Notes: generated by a model not told the origin, from the sequence alone. Positions 37,973 through 50,664 are shown, counted from the stretch's first letter. The stretch: 64,000 nt of DNA from Rhododendron vialii (GCF_030253575.1 NC_080562.1:30831852-30895851); one strand, 5' to 3'. Numbers and translations are program-made.

Positions 37973-40091
37973 CTACTCCTCAGCACGATAGAAGTGCAGC
38001 AACTTCAATGGTGACACATTTTCCTGATATTACAATAAAGATGAACAAAATTAACATCCATCAAAAACCATATAAATAGTAAATCAAATCATTAGTCATT
38101 TAAACAAACCAAAGTGATCATTGTTTTTTCATAAATTTCCAAATAAAACAACAAGATCAGAAATCTTAGGACCTGAACTGGTTCATCAGACGGGGACGGG
38201 AAACAGAAGCCAGTGGAGCAGTTCTGCAGCACCTCAGGACTTTTCATCCAAGCTCTACGCGCATCACTCACTTTAATTTTGTACTTGAACATCTGAAGAA
38301 AATCTTCAACGTCTTAAGGTTGAAAAAAAACTAAAAATAGTTCACAAGAATCTAGAGTACAGAATAGCCCACAATTTGCAAACCTCTGAAAGAGGAACAG
38401 TTGGTTTCTCCAACTCATCTCCATCAATATTGATACCCGTGCCCTGGCACTCTGGACAAAACGCGCAGTAAATTTGCTTTCTTAAATCACCTTCCTCCTT
38501 GGATGCATTGCGCTTGGCTCCAGTTTTCCTCCTTGATCTTCGTTTCACTTTGGGACTGAGCAACTGTTTGGTGTATATCTCTACCTCACAGAAAAGTATC
38601 CAGTGTACAAGGCAGGATATATGAAACAGGTGAAATGCCTACATGTGTAAAAGTTGCATCACAACTCAAACTAAACAAGTTTTAAAGGTTTTGGAGAAAA
38701 AGATCCATAAAAATTTCCACTGTACAGCAAGTTAGCAACACCCGGCAAAGCAAAAAGATTCAACATGACTACTGTAAAAATTTACCCTGCTAACATTTCT
38801 ACAAAAGATTGAACATAACAACTGAAAATTTCATCAGGAAAAACAGAACAGGATAGATAGAAACATTTACCCCATTGACATTTCTACTACTGCAAACAAG
38901 TCTTCCGGTCTTCTTGTTCAGGAGTGCTGCCACATCTTTTCCAGGAAGAATCTTTTGTTGACAGATATCACACATTCTCTCGGCAGCTACCCGCTGTTGT
39001 CGCCTCAACTCTCTCCTCATTTTTTTACTTGATATCACCCTTGAATGCAGAAGCTGATCGTCATAACCTTGTAACAGCAATCTTGAACTACAACTATTTG
39101 AAGACTGGGAATCTTCACCGGAAGAATCATACTGCTTACTCAAAGACTCACTAATATCTTCTGGATCAGAGAACGACTTCTTCCTTTTCTTTCTACCATC
39201 CTCAATAACCTCAGTTTCTTCCCCAGGATTTGAGGAGAGTAGATACCTCTCATCATCAAGTAACCCCTTCCTACCTAAACCATAATTGTAAGCAAAGGTA
39301 ACAACCGCAAAGTCATGCTCTGGAACCAGAGAGCCGTCCACATCCTGATTCTTTCCAAGCCATTCACACCAAATCCTAGAAATTCCATTCTGGATTTCAT
39401 CCTTCAAGAAGAACCTAGCAGCAATTTGTCCAACTCCCACGAACATCACTTCTAGATCAGAAATTTCATCCCCATGAAAAACCCCTGGTACAACTAAATT
39501 ATAAGTGCCCCCATCACGATTCATACAACTATCGTCTGAACTACCATTACCATTTTTATTATTCACATACCTATCAGGTGAGCTGCCATCACAATCGAAG
39601 TCACTGCCTACAGAGTCAGATTCCTCACTACAGCCAGACCCATTATGAGAAATATGTCCATTACTATTGAGCCTTACATGTTCTCCATGAGAAACAAGAG
39701 CTAGCATATTTCGATCGCCATTTTTAAGGGCTAACAACCCATTTCGATCGGCAGTTGAGTTGGGTAACAGCTGTTTATCTTGCTCAGCTGAACCCTGAAA
39801 GAAAAGCACACCGTCGTTAAACGGCCAGGGATTCGGCTTAAGCAAGGTCGCTCTAGCAGCGGCAAGCCTTTCAGTGTGGAGATTACCTTTCAGGTGATCA
39901 AACAAAACCGCATCGCTATAACAGGGCGCCAGACACAGCGTGCAGAAGAATATGGACCTCTTCCCATCTCCCCTGAGTTCGATGTAAGTGTGACCCTGCG
40001 ATCTTACATTCTTTAGAGTTGTTCGTGCCAACTGTTCCCTTAAACTACAAGTACTTGTCTTTGGAAACCCTAATTCTCCCCTTCCAGCCAT
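37973..40091 (-). CDS. Plant protein with matrin/U1-type zinc finger, function unknown
   Basis: Four exons, all phase 0: 40091-38871, 38563-38384, 38292-38173 and 38023-37973, giving 523 residues and a TAG stop. The true start is the ATG at 40091 (MAGRGELGFPK); the codons before it have no ATG. Visible parts: a C2H2 finger C50-x2-C53-x12-H66-x5-H72 (FFCTLCLAPCYSD...HLKGNLH), spaced as in U1/matrin fingers that bind structured RNA or DNA; an acidic Ser/Asn-rich middle; a basic helix KKMRRELRRQQRVAAERMC with a CDIC pair; a very basic LLSPKVKRRSRRKTGAKR; a CAFCPECQGTG knuckle; and a conserved-looking tail ending RAEE. I recall similar proteins as widespread in plants but uncharacterised. A nuclear location is inferred from the basic stretches. 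Confidence 0.88.
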
Positions 40092-40900
40092 TGAAATTTT
40101 CAAACCCTAATACCGGATTTTTCAGGCGCAACCATTGAATACCCTACGAAATCCGAAATCGTGCACCCAGATTGATAAATCCCCTTACAAAGTACCAAAT
40201 CTTCTCTATCCACCACAGAAATACCTAAAAACCAGAAATCTTCTCTATCCCGAATTTTAGGCACAATCAACAGCGGGAACATTCAATAAGCAATTGAAAC
40301 CCTAGAAGCGATTTTTAGACACTATCAACAGTGAGAACATTCAAGAACTACTTGAAACCCTAGAAATCCGAAATTTTACATATAGACCAGTAAAACCCCC
40401 TTAAAAGTTCCAAACTTAAACTTGTGGCCGATATACACCGTGAGAAACACTGAAATTACAAATTAACCTTGAAAAGCATGAAAGTGTCTTGGAAACCCTA
40501 AAGATGCTGAGTTCAATCCTCAGAATTTAAAGCTTCGTGTAAGATCCAAAAGAGAAGACTGCGAAACCCTAAGTTGAAAAACCTTAACACGTCCTGAACT
40601 TACAACTTCGAGGCGTGTTGTTCTGTATAGAGTTTTTCGGAAACCGTCTGGCTATTTGGTCTTCGGCGAGGAGTCCTTCGCTGCGAGCTGTTGACAGGAG
40701 ACCGTGCGAGCGAGATTCCTCCATTCTCATCTCCATTTCTTGCGCCAAATTACTACGATTCGATGCTCTGTCTAGAGAGAGAATCGAAGATTATCGGGGA
40801 GAGAGAGAGAGAGAGAGAGAGAGAGGGGAGAATGAAACGTCTCTCAACCGAAATTGTTGGATTAATTAATTTGGTTTCGGCTCGGCAGGGGGGGTTTTAT
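40092..40900 (-). promoter_or_regulatory. 5' leader and promoter of the zinc-finger gene, with telo-box-like motifs
   Basis: A leader exon probably runs from about 40840 to 40604 (donor GAAGTT/GTAAGT) and splices near 40110 (GGTATTAG/GGTTTG). A GA/CT tract of about 13 units lies at 40799-40826. AAACCCTA, the plant telo-box core, recurs on the plus strand near 40102, 40297, 40347, 40493 and 40563. Such boxes are known in promoters and first introns of growth-related genes. The splicing is inferred. Confidence 0.5.
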
Positions 40901-41189
40901 GTGGTGTGGTGATGGCGCGTCCGATTTAGGAGATTGATGTGTGGGATTTGTGGGAACGGTGTGGGATTGGGGAGTAGTGTATTAATATGTAACGCGGAGT
41001 AGGGTGGTGGGGTAGATTCGAATTTTGGGAAATCTGGATCCCTCTCGATCAGGAGGGGTTGGATAAGGATTAAAAAAACATGAAAATTGATAAAAGGGGA
41101 AATGTTGCTCTAAGGTCAACCTCAGGTATGGTTGAAGAATTGGGCAGCCGACAATGGAACTACAGTTGTTTGGTGCTTCTGTAGCAATC

Positions 41190-41435
41190 ACTAATTTCGT
41201 CTGTATCTCAGGCATGAAACTATGATCCAAACAATTCATCTTGTAAAACACGCAAAAACCTATAATTCTACAATATATCATTACGATTGGATATTGATAG
41301 ACATGCGGAATTACTAATTTCGTCCGTATCTCAGGCTTGAAACTATAATCTGGACAATTCATCTTGTGAAACACGTAGAAACCTATAATTCTACAATATA
41401 TCATTACGATCCGATATTTATAGATATGCGGATAA
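41190..41435. repeat. 123-bp tandem duplication
   Basis: ACTAATTTCGTC(T/C)GTATCTC starts at 41190 and again at 41313, and the two copies run to TAGA(C/T)ATGCGGA with about 90% identity. Confidence 0.9.
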
Positions 41436-42429
41436 GTTTTTTTTTTTTTTGGTATAAGTTAAAATTTTATAGCCAAAACCAATTACAAAGGCACATGGAC
41501 AGTCAAGTTCCATCTTATGTAATCCTCCAGAGATATGTTCGGTTTAAGGAAGCAGGAGTATTCGGAATAATATCTATCCCCTGGTTACAGCATTCCTGTA
41601 TTTAGGCCAATTCCATTCGTGATTGAAAATTTATAGATTCCACTTTGGCATGCAAATTCCTTCCCAATTATGCGGATAAGTTACTCTTTATTTGGTATAT
41701 ATATATATATATGAAGTGAAGGTTAAACTATGTATTGTATTTACCATTCATTTTACATAACATTTTGCAACGTGTTCACAAATCCATCGATATTCGATTA
41801 TGTTGATATTTTGTGCACTTATAGTTTTTTGCACGTTCTTCGAGGTAAATTGTTAAAAGGAAAGAACAAAGGGGTATGGAGGGATGACGTATAAAGAGGA
41901 GCTCTTCTCATTCCCATTTTTGTGTTATGAGATTCGTACACTTTGTCACATTTTTGTCCGTGTGCCAATTATTTCTCTTTAGAAAGCCATCACCCGTGGC
42001 AAAGGTAAGAGCCAAAACTGTCAGAAAGAATTCCAATGAAGAAACTTGAACCTAACTTCACCTGTTGAGCATACTCGTGACCTTAATCACATAATCTTTG
42101 AGAATGCCATCAACTCTAGTTCTCAATTCTCGCTCTGCGCTCACTCTCTCAATCTTTGCTCTCACGAATTCTAATAGTTCGAGCTGTTTTCCAAAAACGC
42201 TTTCACGCTTCTGCATGCGTATGCGGATTATGTAACTAAGCACATGACACACGTCCTCCTAATACATATAACTCCAAGAGCCCACGCTATGAAAAAGTTA
42301 GAATATATCTGCGGTACTATTCTAATGAGTACTATCCACCATCCAAAAGAAAAATCCAATCTGAAACCTTTCCTCAAACTGAGAAGCGTCTGGGGTTTCC
42401 TATTTAGTTTGTCCAAAACTTCTTTGAGA
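41436..42429. other. Gene-free stretch
   Basis: A short TA run lies at 41697-41712. Nothing else is supported. Confidence 0.5.
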
Positions 42430-42485
42430 TTTTCATTTGGGAAAATGACGACCAATGATGTATTTTGATAATTAATACTCGCCAA

Positions 42486-43234
42486 TAGGGATGAAATCGA
42501 TTCGGTTTGGTCGATTTTCTACAACTTTGGGGACCGAACCGATACAGTCGGTTTTCAATTATCAAGAATCAAAACCGATTATTTTTTAAGAAAACCGTTC
42601 GGTTCGGTTTATTTAATATCGGTTCGATTCGGTCGGTTTTGAGCTTATATAACTACACCAAAACCAAATCATGGGGAGAGAGAGAGTTTACAATCTGTTC
42701 TTCAGTTCTTCTATCTTCGTGTGCTCAAAGAAAGAGAGGGAGAGAGATATCAGGCCATGGCTGTGTAAGTTGAGAGAGAGAGAGAGAGAGAGAGAGAGTT
42801 CCATCCTCAATGGTGGGTTTGAAGGCTCACGAACTGTCCCAAATCAGTAAACACAAAAGATTCGAACATTCATTCATTAGACAACCAAGATATTCCTTGT
42901 ATGGCAGAGAGAGAGAGATCAGCCATGGATGTTTACGTTTCGAAGGGGAAGAGTGGGAGGCGGTGGTCAAAAGTTGAGAGAAATTAGGGTATTGGGGTCT
43001 CTTGGTCAGATCTCTTCCTAACACGTACATGGGAAAAAGAAATATGCATATTACATGGACATCTCAACGGCTGGGATTAAAAGAGAAGCCTGGTTAATGT
43101 TAGTTCAATTTTTTTTTTTAAATACGAAACCGAACTGAACCGACACAAAACTAAAACCGACCGAATTAAGCAAAAAATGTTCGGTTCGGTTCGGTCGGTC
43201 GGTTTGGTTTTTCGGTTAAAATTTTCATCCCTAC
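42486..43234. mobile_element. Nested element with TAGGGATGAAA ends
   Basis: Terminal inverted repeats TAGGGATGAAA / TTTTCATCCCTA bound about 750 bp. Next to each end are dense GGTTCGGTTCGGTCGG-type words in opposite orientation (42494-42635 and 43126-43216), so the ends could pair as a long hairpin. The middle has GA microsatellites at 42773-42798 and 42906-42919. Non-coding. Confidence 0.65.
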
Positions 43235-45224
43235 CCGCTGTGGGTACACGTCCTTGAAAATTTCATTTTATGTATAAAATCGGATGCGCCCTTTTTCGAA
43301 AAATTGTGGCGAAACGCTTCGATTCAGAGTTGTCACTCGGGTTTTGTGGTATACACCCAAGGAACCGAACTTAAAACATTTGCTACATTTTTTATTTGAA
43401 AAAGGCTTGCAGACTGGATTGTCGTCACCTTCGATATCTGAGATTCAGGAGCCAAGTTACGAGAGGAGAAGCGTTTTATGGCACCTCTCTCGCCCAATCC
43501 GGAGATCGATCTCTACTCAGGCATTTTATAAAACGTTTGCATTTTTCTCTCATTAATCATTTTTAGCCAATTAGGGCGGGTGAATAGTTAAGGGGGGATT
43601 GAAACTGTAAAAAATTGCATTATGTGACAAAATGTGATGGATGATTTGCTTTATTGGAACAAGTAAAATAGATTGAGAACAAACACCTGTGAGTGTTTTT
43701 AAGCAAACTGGAACACACAGATCTGGAATGATGTACATAGGAGGAAACCTGCATGCACTGGCGATGCCACTGCATGCAAGAATGACATGCGTACTTCACT
43801 CCAAGACTGGCGTGCGCCGGTAGATTTAAACCTACAGCTCTTGTTTCAACCCTTTGAGTTATGGAAAGGACCAGTGCACACCCAATGCAAACCACGCAGT
43901 TTATGTGACAAGATATATATAGATACAGATAGCAGGAATGGATCTAAGAAAATAAAATGAAAAGAACACCCCATAAACAGTATGGGGAAGTAAATAGAGG
44001 CCAAGGCCTAGATGCCATGCAAGGGCCAGCCACTGGATACGACTGCCGTACGCCTATCACAAGGCCTATACGCCAGTTATATCACTTTTGTCCAGTGCTT
44101 GGCTTTACATCTTCTGGGCTCTGAAACATGACCAGAAAGATCTCAGAGGCATTCTGAAGCAGATATAAACAAATATTGAATGCTACAACTACATAGTTCT
44201 AAAATACAGAAAGCTGTAAACTAGTTCTTAGCATGTAATAAAGTGACGAAAATAGAAAGAAAACAGAAAATAACTGATCAGCGATCCCCACGTCAGTATT
44301 GCCGGTACAACCATGACTGGCGTACGACTTACCATTACTGGCGTGCGCCACTAATAGCCATGCACGACCTTTGAAACCTTGCCAGCATTAGGGCCATGAC
44401 TGATATTGATTACCAACCTTGACCCTACCAGCCCCCCTCAGAGGTCAGAACAGAGAATTTACAGAAGGTGGTATACCTTTGGTTTTGAGGTTGATGGAAT
44501 GTTGGAGCTTTGAACTTGAATTTTAAGGGATCGATGATGAATGAAGAGAGGTGAAGAGAAGGCTTCTTACTTACTCTTTCAACTAATGGAGGGAGAGAAA
44601 ACAAGAAACTAAGGAAAAGAGGAGAGGGAGAGACTTGGAGTCTTAATGAGGGTTAGCCCCTTGCATATAAATGCAAAGGGGTATTTATAGGCTGAAAGGT
44701 GAAGGAGAGGGGGGTGGTAACCAGGCTGGTTGGGTTGGTTGAGTTAGAGAGGAAGAGTCTCCATGCATTAAATGCATGAGACTTGCATGAAAGGACTTAT
44801 AGGAGGGGGGGAACATCCTGGTACATCTATAATCATCAGGAGACTGTTTAGTGTACTGGGGTGGCCGCAAAAGTCTTACGCATGTGGTTGAATAGTGACA
44901 TTTGACTGATTTTGACTAGCGTACGCCATAAAGATACCTACGTGCGCCAGTGGCAACTGAGTCAACGGTTGATGACTACACGTGACAGTTTACCAGTGTA
45001 CGCTAGCACAGTACCAGCGTATGCAAGTCGGATTTTGCTGAGGCCATTTGGTTCTGGCTTGAAGGATTTGAAAAGAGGTTCGAAATGGTTTGAATGAGGT
45101 TTGGAACGCTCAAAGCTCAAACACATCAACAATCTCATGGTGTTCTTGACCTTAATCATCATTGGGAAATCAAAGACCATAAGTAAACTAATCTGGACAG
45201 TCCAAAATTAGGGTGTCTATACCC
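43235..45224 (+). repeat. Block with degenerate TGGCGTACGCCA motifs
   Basis: About ten degenerate copies of the palindrome (C)TGGCGTACGCCA occur near 43757, 43806, 44040, 44064, 44313, 44337, 44915, 44940, 44993 and 45014, in both perfect and half forms. The end AAAATTAGGGTGTCTATA resembles the 3' end of some plant gypsy LTRs, and 43310-43520 resembles sequence I associate with Tat/Ogre elements. It may be a decayed solo LTR inside the larger element. No coding region. Confidence 0.45.
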
Positions 45225-45280
45225 GTCAAGGACATGCTGAGAACATTTGTTAATGCTGAAAATATCCTTGACGGGTATTA
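45222..45280. repeat. Hairpin ACCCGTCAAGGA...TCCTTGACGGGT
   Basis: 12-bp perfect arms at 45222 and 45267, loop about 33 bp, at the inner edge of the right terminal inverted repeat. Confidence 0.8.
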
Positions 45281-45436
45281 ATTATCAAAACACGTATTGG
45301 ACCGTCATTTTCCCTTTTCATTGCCTCCAAATACTCGAGCCTAGAGAACAAATGGCCCAGTCCACATCAGAACGAAGAACAAGAAGGCCAATTTCCACAG
45401 CCAAGGTAGAACAATGGTGAAAAATAAACAGAATTT

Positions 45437-48400
45437 CTATGACAAATATGTCATTACAAGGATCAGGGCATTGTACAATGAATGAATGACAAATGGAGCA
45501 GATAAGTTTCCAGTCCAACAGTACGAGCATCCAAGGACAGATCCAATCACAAACAACTGCAAAAAATTCTCGCCGGAGAAATGAGCTGCACTGAAAACGG
45601 CTGAGCTTATGACAACAGCCCGGTGCCATTTCATTTCGGATGCAAGAGATGTCATAAGAAACCCTCTGTAAACGATTTCTTCAAGCAGAGGCGTCAAAAA
45701 ACAGTAAACAAGGATGGAGGCTGTTTCAGAGACGGGGCCACTAGAAAGGATTTCTTTCAGTATGGAGTTATTCACATCCTAAAACCATAGGGTGAAAAAA
45801 ATCAGTTGACAGAGAATCTGCATAGCTGTATCTAAACCAGAAAAGAAATAACTTAAAAGAAAAATTTGCCAAAATTGTATGCTATAAATAATTTGTGATG
45901 TGCCTTCACATTGAACACTAAACAGCACAAATGGGCAAATATGAACCTATAGGAACAAGTCAAGAATCTTTTGCTCTTTATTCTTTAGGGCCCGATTGCT
46001 TGACGGAAGTAATATAGTGAAGGGATATACCACTGACTATGTAAACCCCTGGACTAATAGTGATGGGATTATTAGTACCAAACCCCCATTGGTATTGTAC
46101 ATCCTCCACTTTGTGGGATTTTACATCCCCATTGGACTGTAAGAATTTTAACCAAATGCAGCATATATAGCCCCTTTAATTATATAGTCCAATCCGACGC
46201 ATATATCCGGTCCAACAAATGGGCTCTTAGTTATAGGGGTTCCCCAAAGATAAACTATAGATGCAAATATAGTTCTCTATATACTACCTCTACCCTGGAG
46301 TATGCAAATTGGTTGGTAGAAAAATCACGCAAGTTGGTGTGATTTTAAGAATACGATAGTATCAAGAAATTGGACACAAACAACCTTGGGCCCAATCAGT
46401 TGGTCAGCCAGGAGGGATGTAGAGAAAACCAGCAAGATAAGAAATCCAAAGCCCAGTACTGATGCCAGAAACCAGTTCCTTTCCTTCGATTGATTCTTAG
46501 CTTGGAAGAAGCTATAAATGTTATATTGTGGCTGCACAATGCACCTTAGAAGCCACAAAACTGCACTGAGCTCTAGTGTTTGAATCGCAAGCAACGATAA
46601 TGCCTGTGCTGAAAGAGGAGGATAATAAGCTTAGCATCAGCAAGCAATATTGTAATTCACAGACTCGGCAAACCAATATGATCATGACAGGTTCCAATAC
46701 AAGGATTTGACAAATCCTTTCCGTTAAACTTTATTACTTGTAATCCTTCTTCCCTTACATATATATTACTCTTTGCCGATCAAAAAAAAAAAAGGATTTG
46801 ACAAACAGTTTTTGTAGACTTCAAGTGCATATTTGAGCTGCAAAAGTAAAACCTTTTTCATCTGCAATAACTATATAATCACGGTCTTTTTCCGGACTCC
46901 CAGACCAATAAAATTGAAACTCTAAAGTCCCTAAAAGAAAGCCCCATTAATCATTGCCTTCACTAATGCAGTTCTCAAATATCTATCCGACCAACAGCTC
47001 GGAGGGTGGTTGAGTTTATTGCTGAACTTCCGATCGCCATTTAGGCAATTACTGGAAACTGAATTTAATATGATCCTCCATTTCCCACCTCAAACAGGTC
47101 CAGACTTCTGGTTGACAGGGGAAACGCAATTGAAGTGCCGAGGGGGTTGGTTGAGCTATTAGTTTTCTATTCACTACACATATCAACCAAATACTAGTAA
47201 TGAGAAATCTATCATGACAACAGATGACTTTCTCACCTGCGTCTGTGGATCAAGCATCGGTTGATGCAATACATGGGCAACCACAGCCAACCCTCCAAAA
47301 CTCAGCGGAACATGGAAACTGAACAAGTAGAAAGCCATTGTGCTCCATACACTCCCACTGTCCCACGGAATATACGATCCCAACACTGAGAAGTCCTGTT
47401 AACCACATCAAACCGAACCCACAATCCACATTTGAATTAGAGATTACCCTTCAAAGAAGCATGATAAACATAGAAAAAGAGTTTTAAGAAAAACAGCAGT
47501 GGGTGTAAATTATATGCAGGGGGGTCATGTGATTTATCAAAGTGGTTCCCTTCGGTTTGTGAGAAAAGGGAGCAAAAAGAAAAGAAACAAGAATCCAATC
47601 ACTTGTTTGGATTAAAAAAAGAGGCGAAGGACAAAAATTAGATTTTAACGGTCATTTTTGTTTTTTGCGGGTCAATTTTACATGATATTTGGTGAGAATC
47701 CTCATCATTTCTTTTCTCTCCCTTTCTCACTATCCAAAGGGCCTGTAACAGTGTAAAACTATTTCTAATCTTAGGATCATTCCAAAGGAGACAAAACATA
47801 GCAAATTAGGGCAACTTAAAATAGCATTCTCCCTAATTGAATTTGATGTTTCCATTCACATCATCTATTTATGGCGGTTGGCCAAAATGAACAAGAGAAA
47901 ATAAAAATCCGGCCAGTGATTTGAAACCAACTGCTGGGATACGTACGAGACATAGTGGGATATCAAACTAACAGCCCATTTGGATTGAATGATCCGGTAA
48001 GAAAAAGGAAACGAAACGATTAGAATTTCTCACCAAATATCTCAGTTTATTTGGATTGATTGATTTGGTAAGAAATGGTGAAAAATGTAGAAAAAAGTCA
48101 ATCTTTTAATTGGTTCCTTTCCCTTGCCCAACAAATCTCATAAAAATGGTCATAAAAATGGTGAGATTTGGTAAGAAATGATTCCCCTTTCTCATCACAC
48201 CCTTTCTCACCAGTAATTATTCAACATTCCCACTTACGTAGTTACGTAGCGACAAATCATGCAGTAGGACATTAGAACTTACGATTATTGGGTACATTAC
48301 TACATCGTATGTTGGCAATCTTTTATTGGCGATCTTTTATTTGTGAGGAGTATCACCTGGCAATGCCACGTGGTACTACCGATAGTACCCAATAATTGGC

Positions 48401-48750
48401 CCTTTCTCACCATCCAAACCTTTCTGACCATCTAAAAACTAGGGTTAGCTAAAAAATTTCAGACCCACAAAATGTTTTATAATAGAGCAGAGTTGTTAGT
48501 CAGGGAATAAAAAGACAGGACATAAAATTATAAAAAAAAGACAAGAAATTAAAAGAGGTGGAGATGGGTTTTGTTGTACCTCAAATACTTTAGCTGTTTC
48601 TTCCTCTTTGACGCAAGAACACTTGATACATAACTCATTACGGCCGAATTTGGAGTTGAGAAGGGATAAAGATGGGGCCTTGAGCGAATTCGCTCCAAGT
48701 TTAGACGGTGGAGGTGAAGTAGATAGGGGAAGGCAGTGCGCAACTATCAT
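45437..48750 (-). CDS. CPBP/CAAX-type intramembrane protease, chloroplast-type
   Basis: Four exons, all phase 0: 48750-48580, 47395-47237, 46603-46385 and 45778-45437; 296 residues. The start is the first in-frame ATG (MIVAHCLPLSTSPPPSK), whose Ser-rich, acid-poor N-terminus suits a chloroplast transit peptide. Glutamic-type intramembrane protease (Abi/CPBP) motifs are complete: E216-E217-x3-R221 (PLLEEIVYRGF), F245-x3-H249 (FSAAH) and H282-x3-N286 (HSLYN). Several hydrophobic helices lie in exons 2-4. Relatives in plants include thylakoid or envelope proteins, some acting as proteases and others (BCM type) as chaperones in chlorophyll metabolism; the substrate of this one is unknown. A broken copy lies at 56755-60674. 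Confidence 0.92.
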
Positions 48751-48789
48751 GTCCTCTAATAAGTTCTCCACTCTCTTGCACCAGCAATT

Positions 48790-49970
48790 TTTTCAGTTTT
48801 AATCCGGAGGGGATGCCCGAGACAGTGGTATATACCTGCTTGGGGGCCTTCCGGTTTCCACAAAAAAGAAATTTTAGAAAAAGAAGGTAATTTCAAACTC
48901 AAAAATTATATATTTACATAAATAATTTTTTTATTAATATAAATCTTGTTTAATAGATCTCATTAAGGTCTTTTAAACGTTGCAAAAAAAATTGAAAAAA
49001 TATTTGTCATTTTCATTATATTTGAGTTTGAAATTACATTTATTTTAAAAAAAAAATACTTTTTAAGAAAGTGGAACACCACCTCATTAGTCATTATTAC
49101 AAATTTCCAAATCTTGGGAGTTGTCAGTTTTTTCAAGGTCAATTCGTACAGAGTATTTGCTTCAATTATAAGTGGGGCTTGTGTTATTAGATGGTGGGTA
49201 TATAGTCTTTTAAAATTAGTTGAGGTGTATGTAAATTGACCCGAATACCTTATTATAAAAAAAACTGGATATCATTATTTTGATGAGGGAAAAAAACCCT
49301 CATATTCAGAATTTAACATTTTCTCAACATTCTTATTTTTATTGCTCAGTACTCAGAAATTTTTACTACGTATTTGATAGAGAAGCCTCTTTTGATATAA
49401 AAAAGGTTCAATGAACAAAATTTAAATTTGAGAATGATATTTATTGATGAACAATAGGAATTGTCAGTATCCGAAGGCATGGCGCGATATATTTTGATTT
49501 CGGTCTAAAGAAGTACCCTTTCTTGATGATCATATTCGTCCGCACACCCAATTCCTTCCAAAGTCCATTGTTTTAGTGAAGTAAGAAATATGGTCTATCT
49601 AATAAATTCCAGCAAGTGAATTAAAGAAAAATACAATAATATACATAAAATGAAACCAACGCAGTCCAATTCCACTAAGGCATTTTTCATATAACAAATG
49701 CATTTCATTTAGCAACAGCTCAATAAAAAAACAATCTTAGTAGGTTGTTTTTACGCAAGTACAATAGGAGTCAAGCGACATGCACAATAGGAGGCAGTAA
49801 TGCCCTTGTGAGCTACTAGTGGTTAGCAGATATGTCAGACTTCAGATCAAACAGTCTTAAAAACAAAAACAGTCTTAACCATCCAGTTTTTTACTAATAG
49901 CAGATGGTTCTTTCTTTGATTATCAATATTCAATCGGATTGAACTTAGATAAATAATTTACTTAACGGGC
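48790..49970. other. Gene-free stretch upstream of CPBP
   Basis: The CPBP promoter should lie here on the minus strand. AT-rich, no gene. Confidence 0.5.
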
Positions 49971-50098
49971 CTTATTGGCTCAAATTCAAAGAAGCGCTAC
50001 ATCTTATTTGATAACATGTACATCGTCTTCTCCATGCCAGTCATTACATATCTTTATGGTCATTTTCCTTCTAATTTACACATTAAGTATTAACAATT

Positions 50099-50313
50099 GG
50101 CTTTGTTCGGTTAAAGGTTTAGTTTAGTTTTAGTTTTGTTTTCAATCATTACCCTATATCTTTCTCCAATTATTACCATATTTTTCCAATTATTACTTTC
50201 TCATCTCTCTCTATCTCTCTTCAATCATTACCTCTATATTCAATCATTACTCTATTTCTCTCTCAACCCACTACCAAAACTAAACTAAACTAAACTCCCA
50301 ACCAAACACAACC
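50099..50313. mobile_element. Tourist-like MITE
   Basis: About 215 bp. Starts GGCTTTGTTCGGTT and ends with the complement of GGTTGTGTTTGG; both arms continue into GTTTAGTTTAGTTTAG-type words. The middle repeats CAATCATTAC and CTCTCTCT. The end sequence is like PIF/Harbinger MITEs; a 3-bp TSD is not evident. Confidence 0.65.
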
Positions 50314-50664
50314 AGTTGTCTATTTGTACAAAATGGGCATCCCTAATAAATTCCACTTCCTCTTTCTCTTTTTAAGAATCTCACTTCGTAAATTCATTTT
50401 TTTTGGAGGATCATTATTATTTTATTACGCTCCAAAAGTTATAATTTTCTCTCTTTGCCCTCTATGAAGACATATCGTTACACTATTACTCACTAACATT
50501 TCAAAATGAAATCTACTTTTAGAGATAAAATGCAAAACGTGATAACTTTTACCCACTAAAATAAAACATTGGACTCTAAAAAAGGGGACAAAGAGTTTGT
50601 CATGAAGCTCATTTGGGTTCACCGGCCTGTTGAATAGACGATTCACATGGTAAAACAAACGAAA

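Larger units (their letters stand above)
42438..45314. mobile_element. 2.9-kb terminal-inverted-repeat element
   Basis: The left end reads TGGGAAAATGACG-ACCAAT... and continues TTTTGATAATTAATACTCG; the right end is the reverse complement of GGGAAAATGACGGTCCAAT... and TTTTGATAATTAATACCCG. The inverted repeats are about 46 bp and some 85% identical. Both sides are flanked by TTTTCATT (42430-42437 and 45315-45322), an 8-bp target duplication as in hAT elements (or a 9-bp MULE duplication with one change). No transposase is visible. It carries a nested element and a cluster of GCGTACGCC-type motifs, listed separately. Confidence 0.75.

Noticed and set aside
45222..45280. The ACCCGTCAAGGA hairpin as a miRNA precursor
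   Set aside because: Arms of only 12 bases and a large loop are too short for a plant miRNA; it is better explained as a part of the transposon end.
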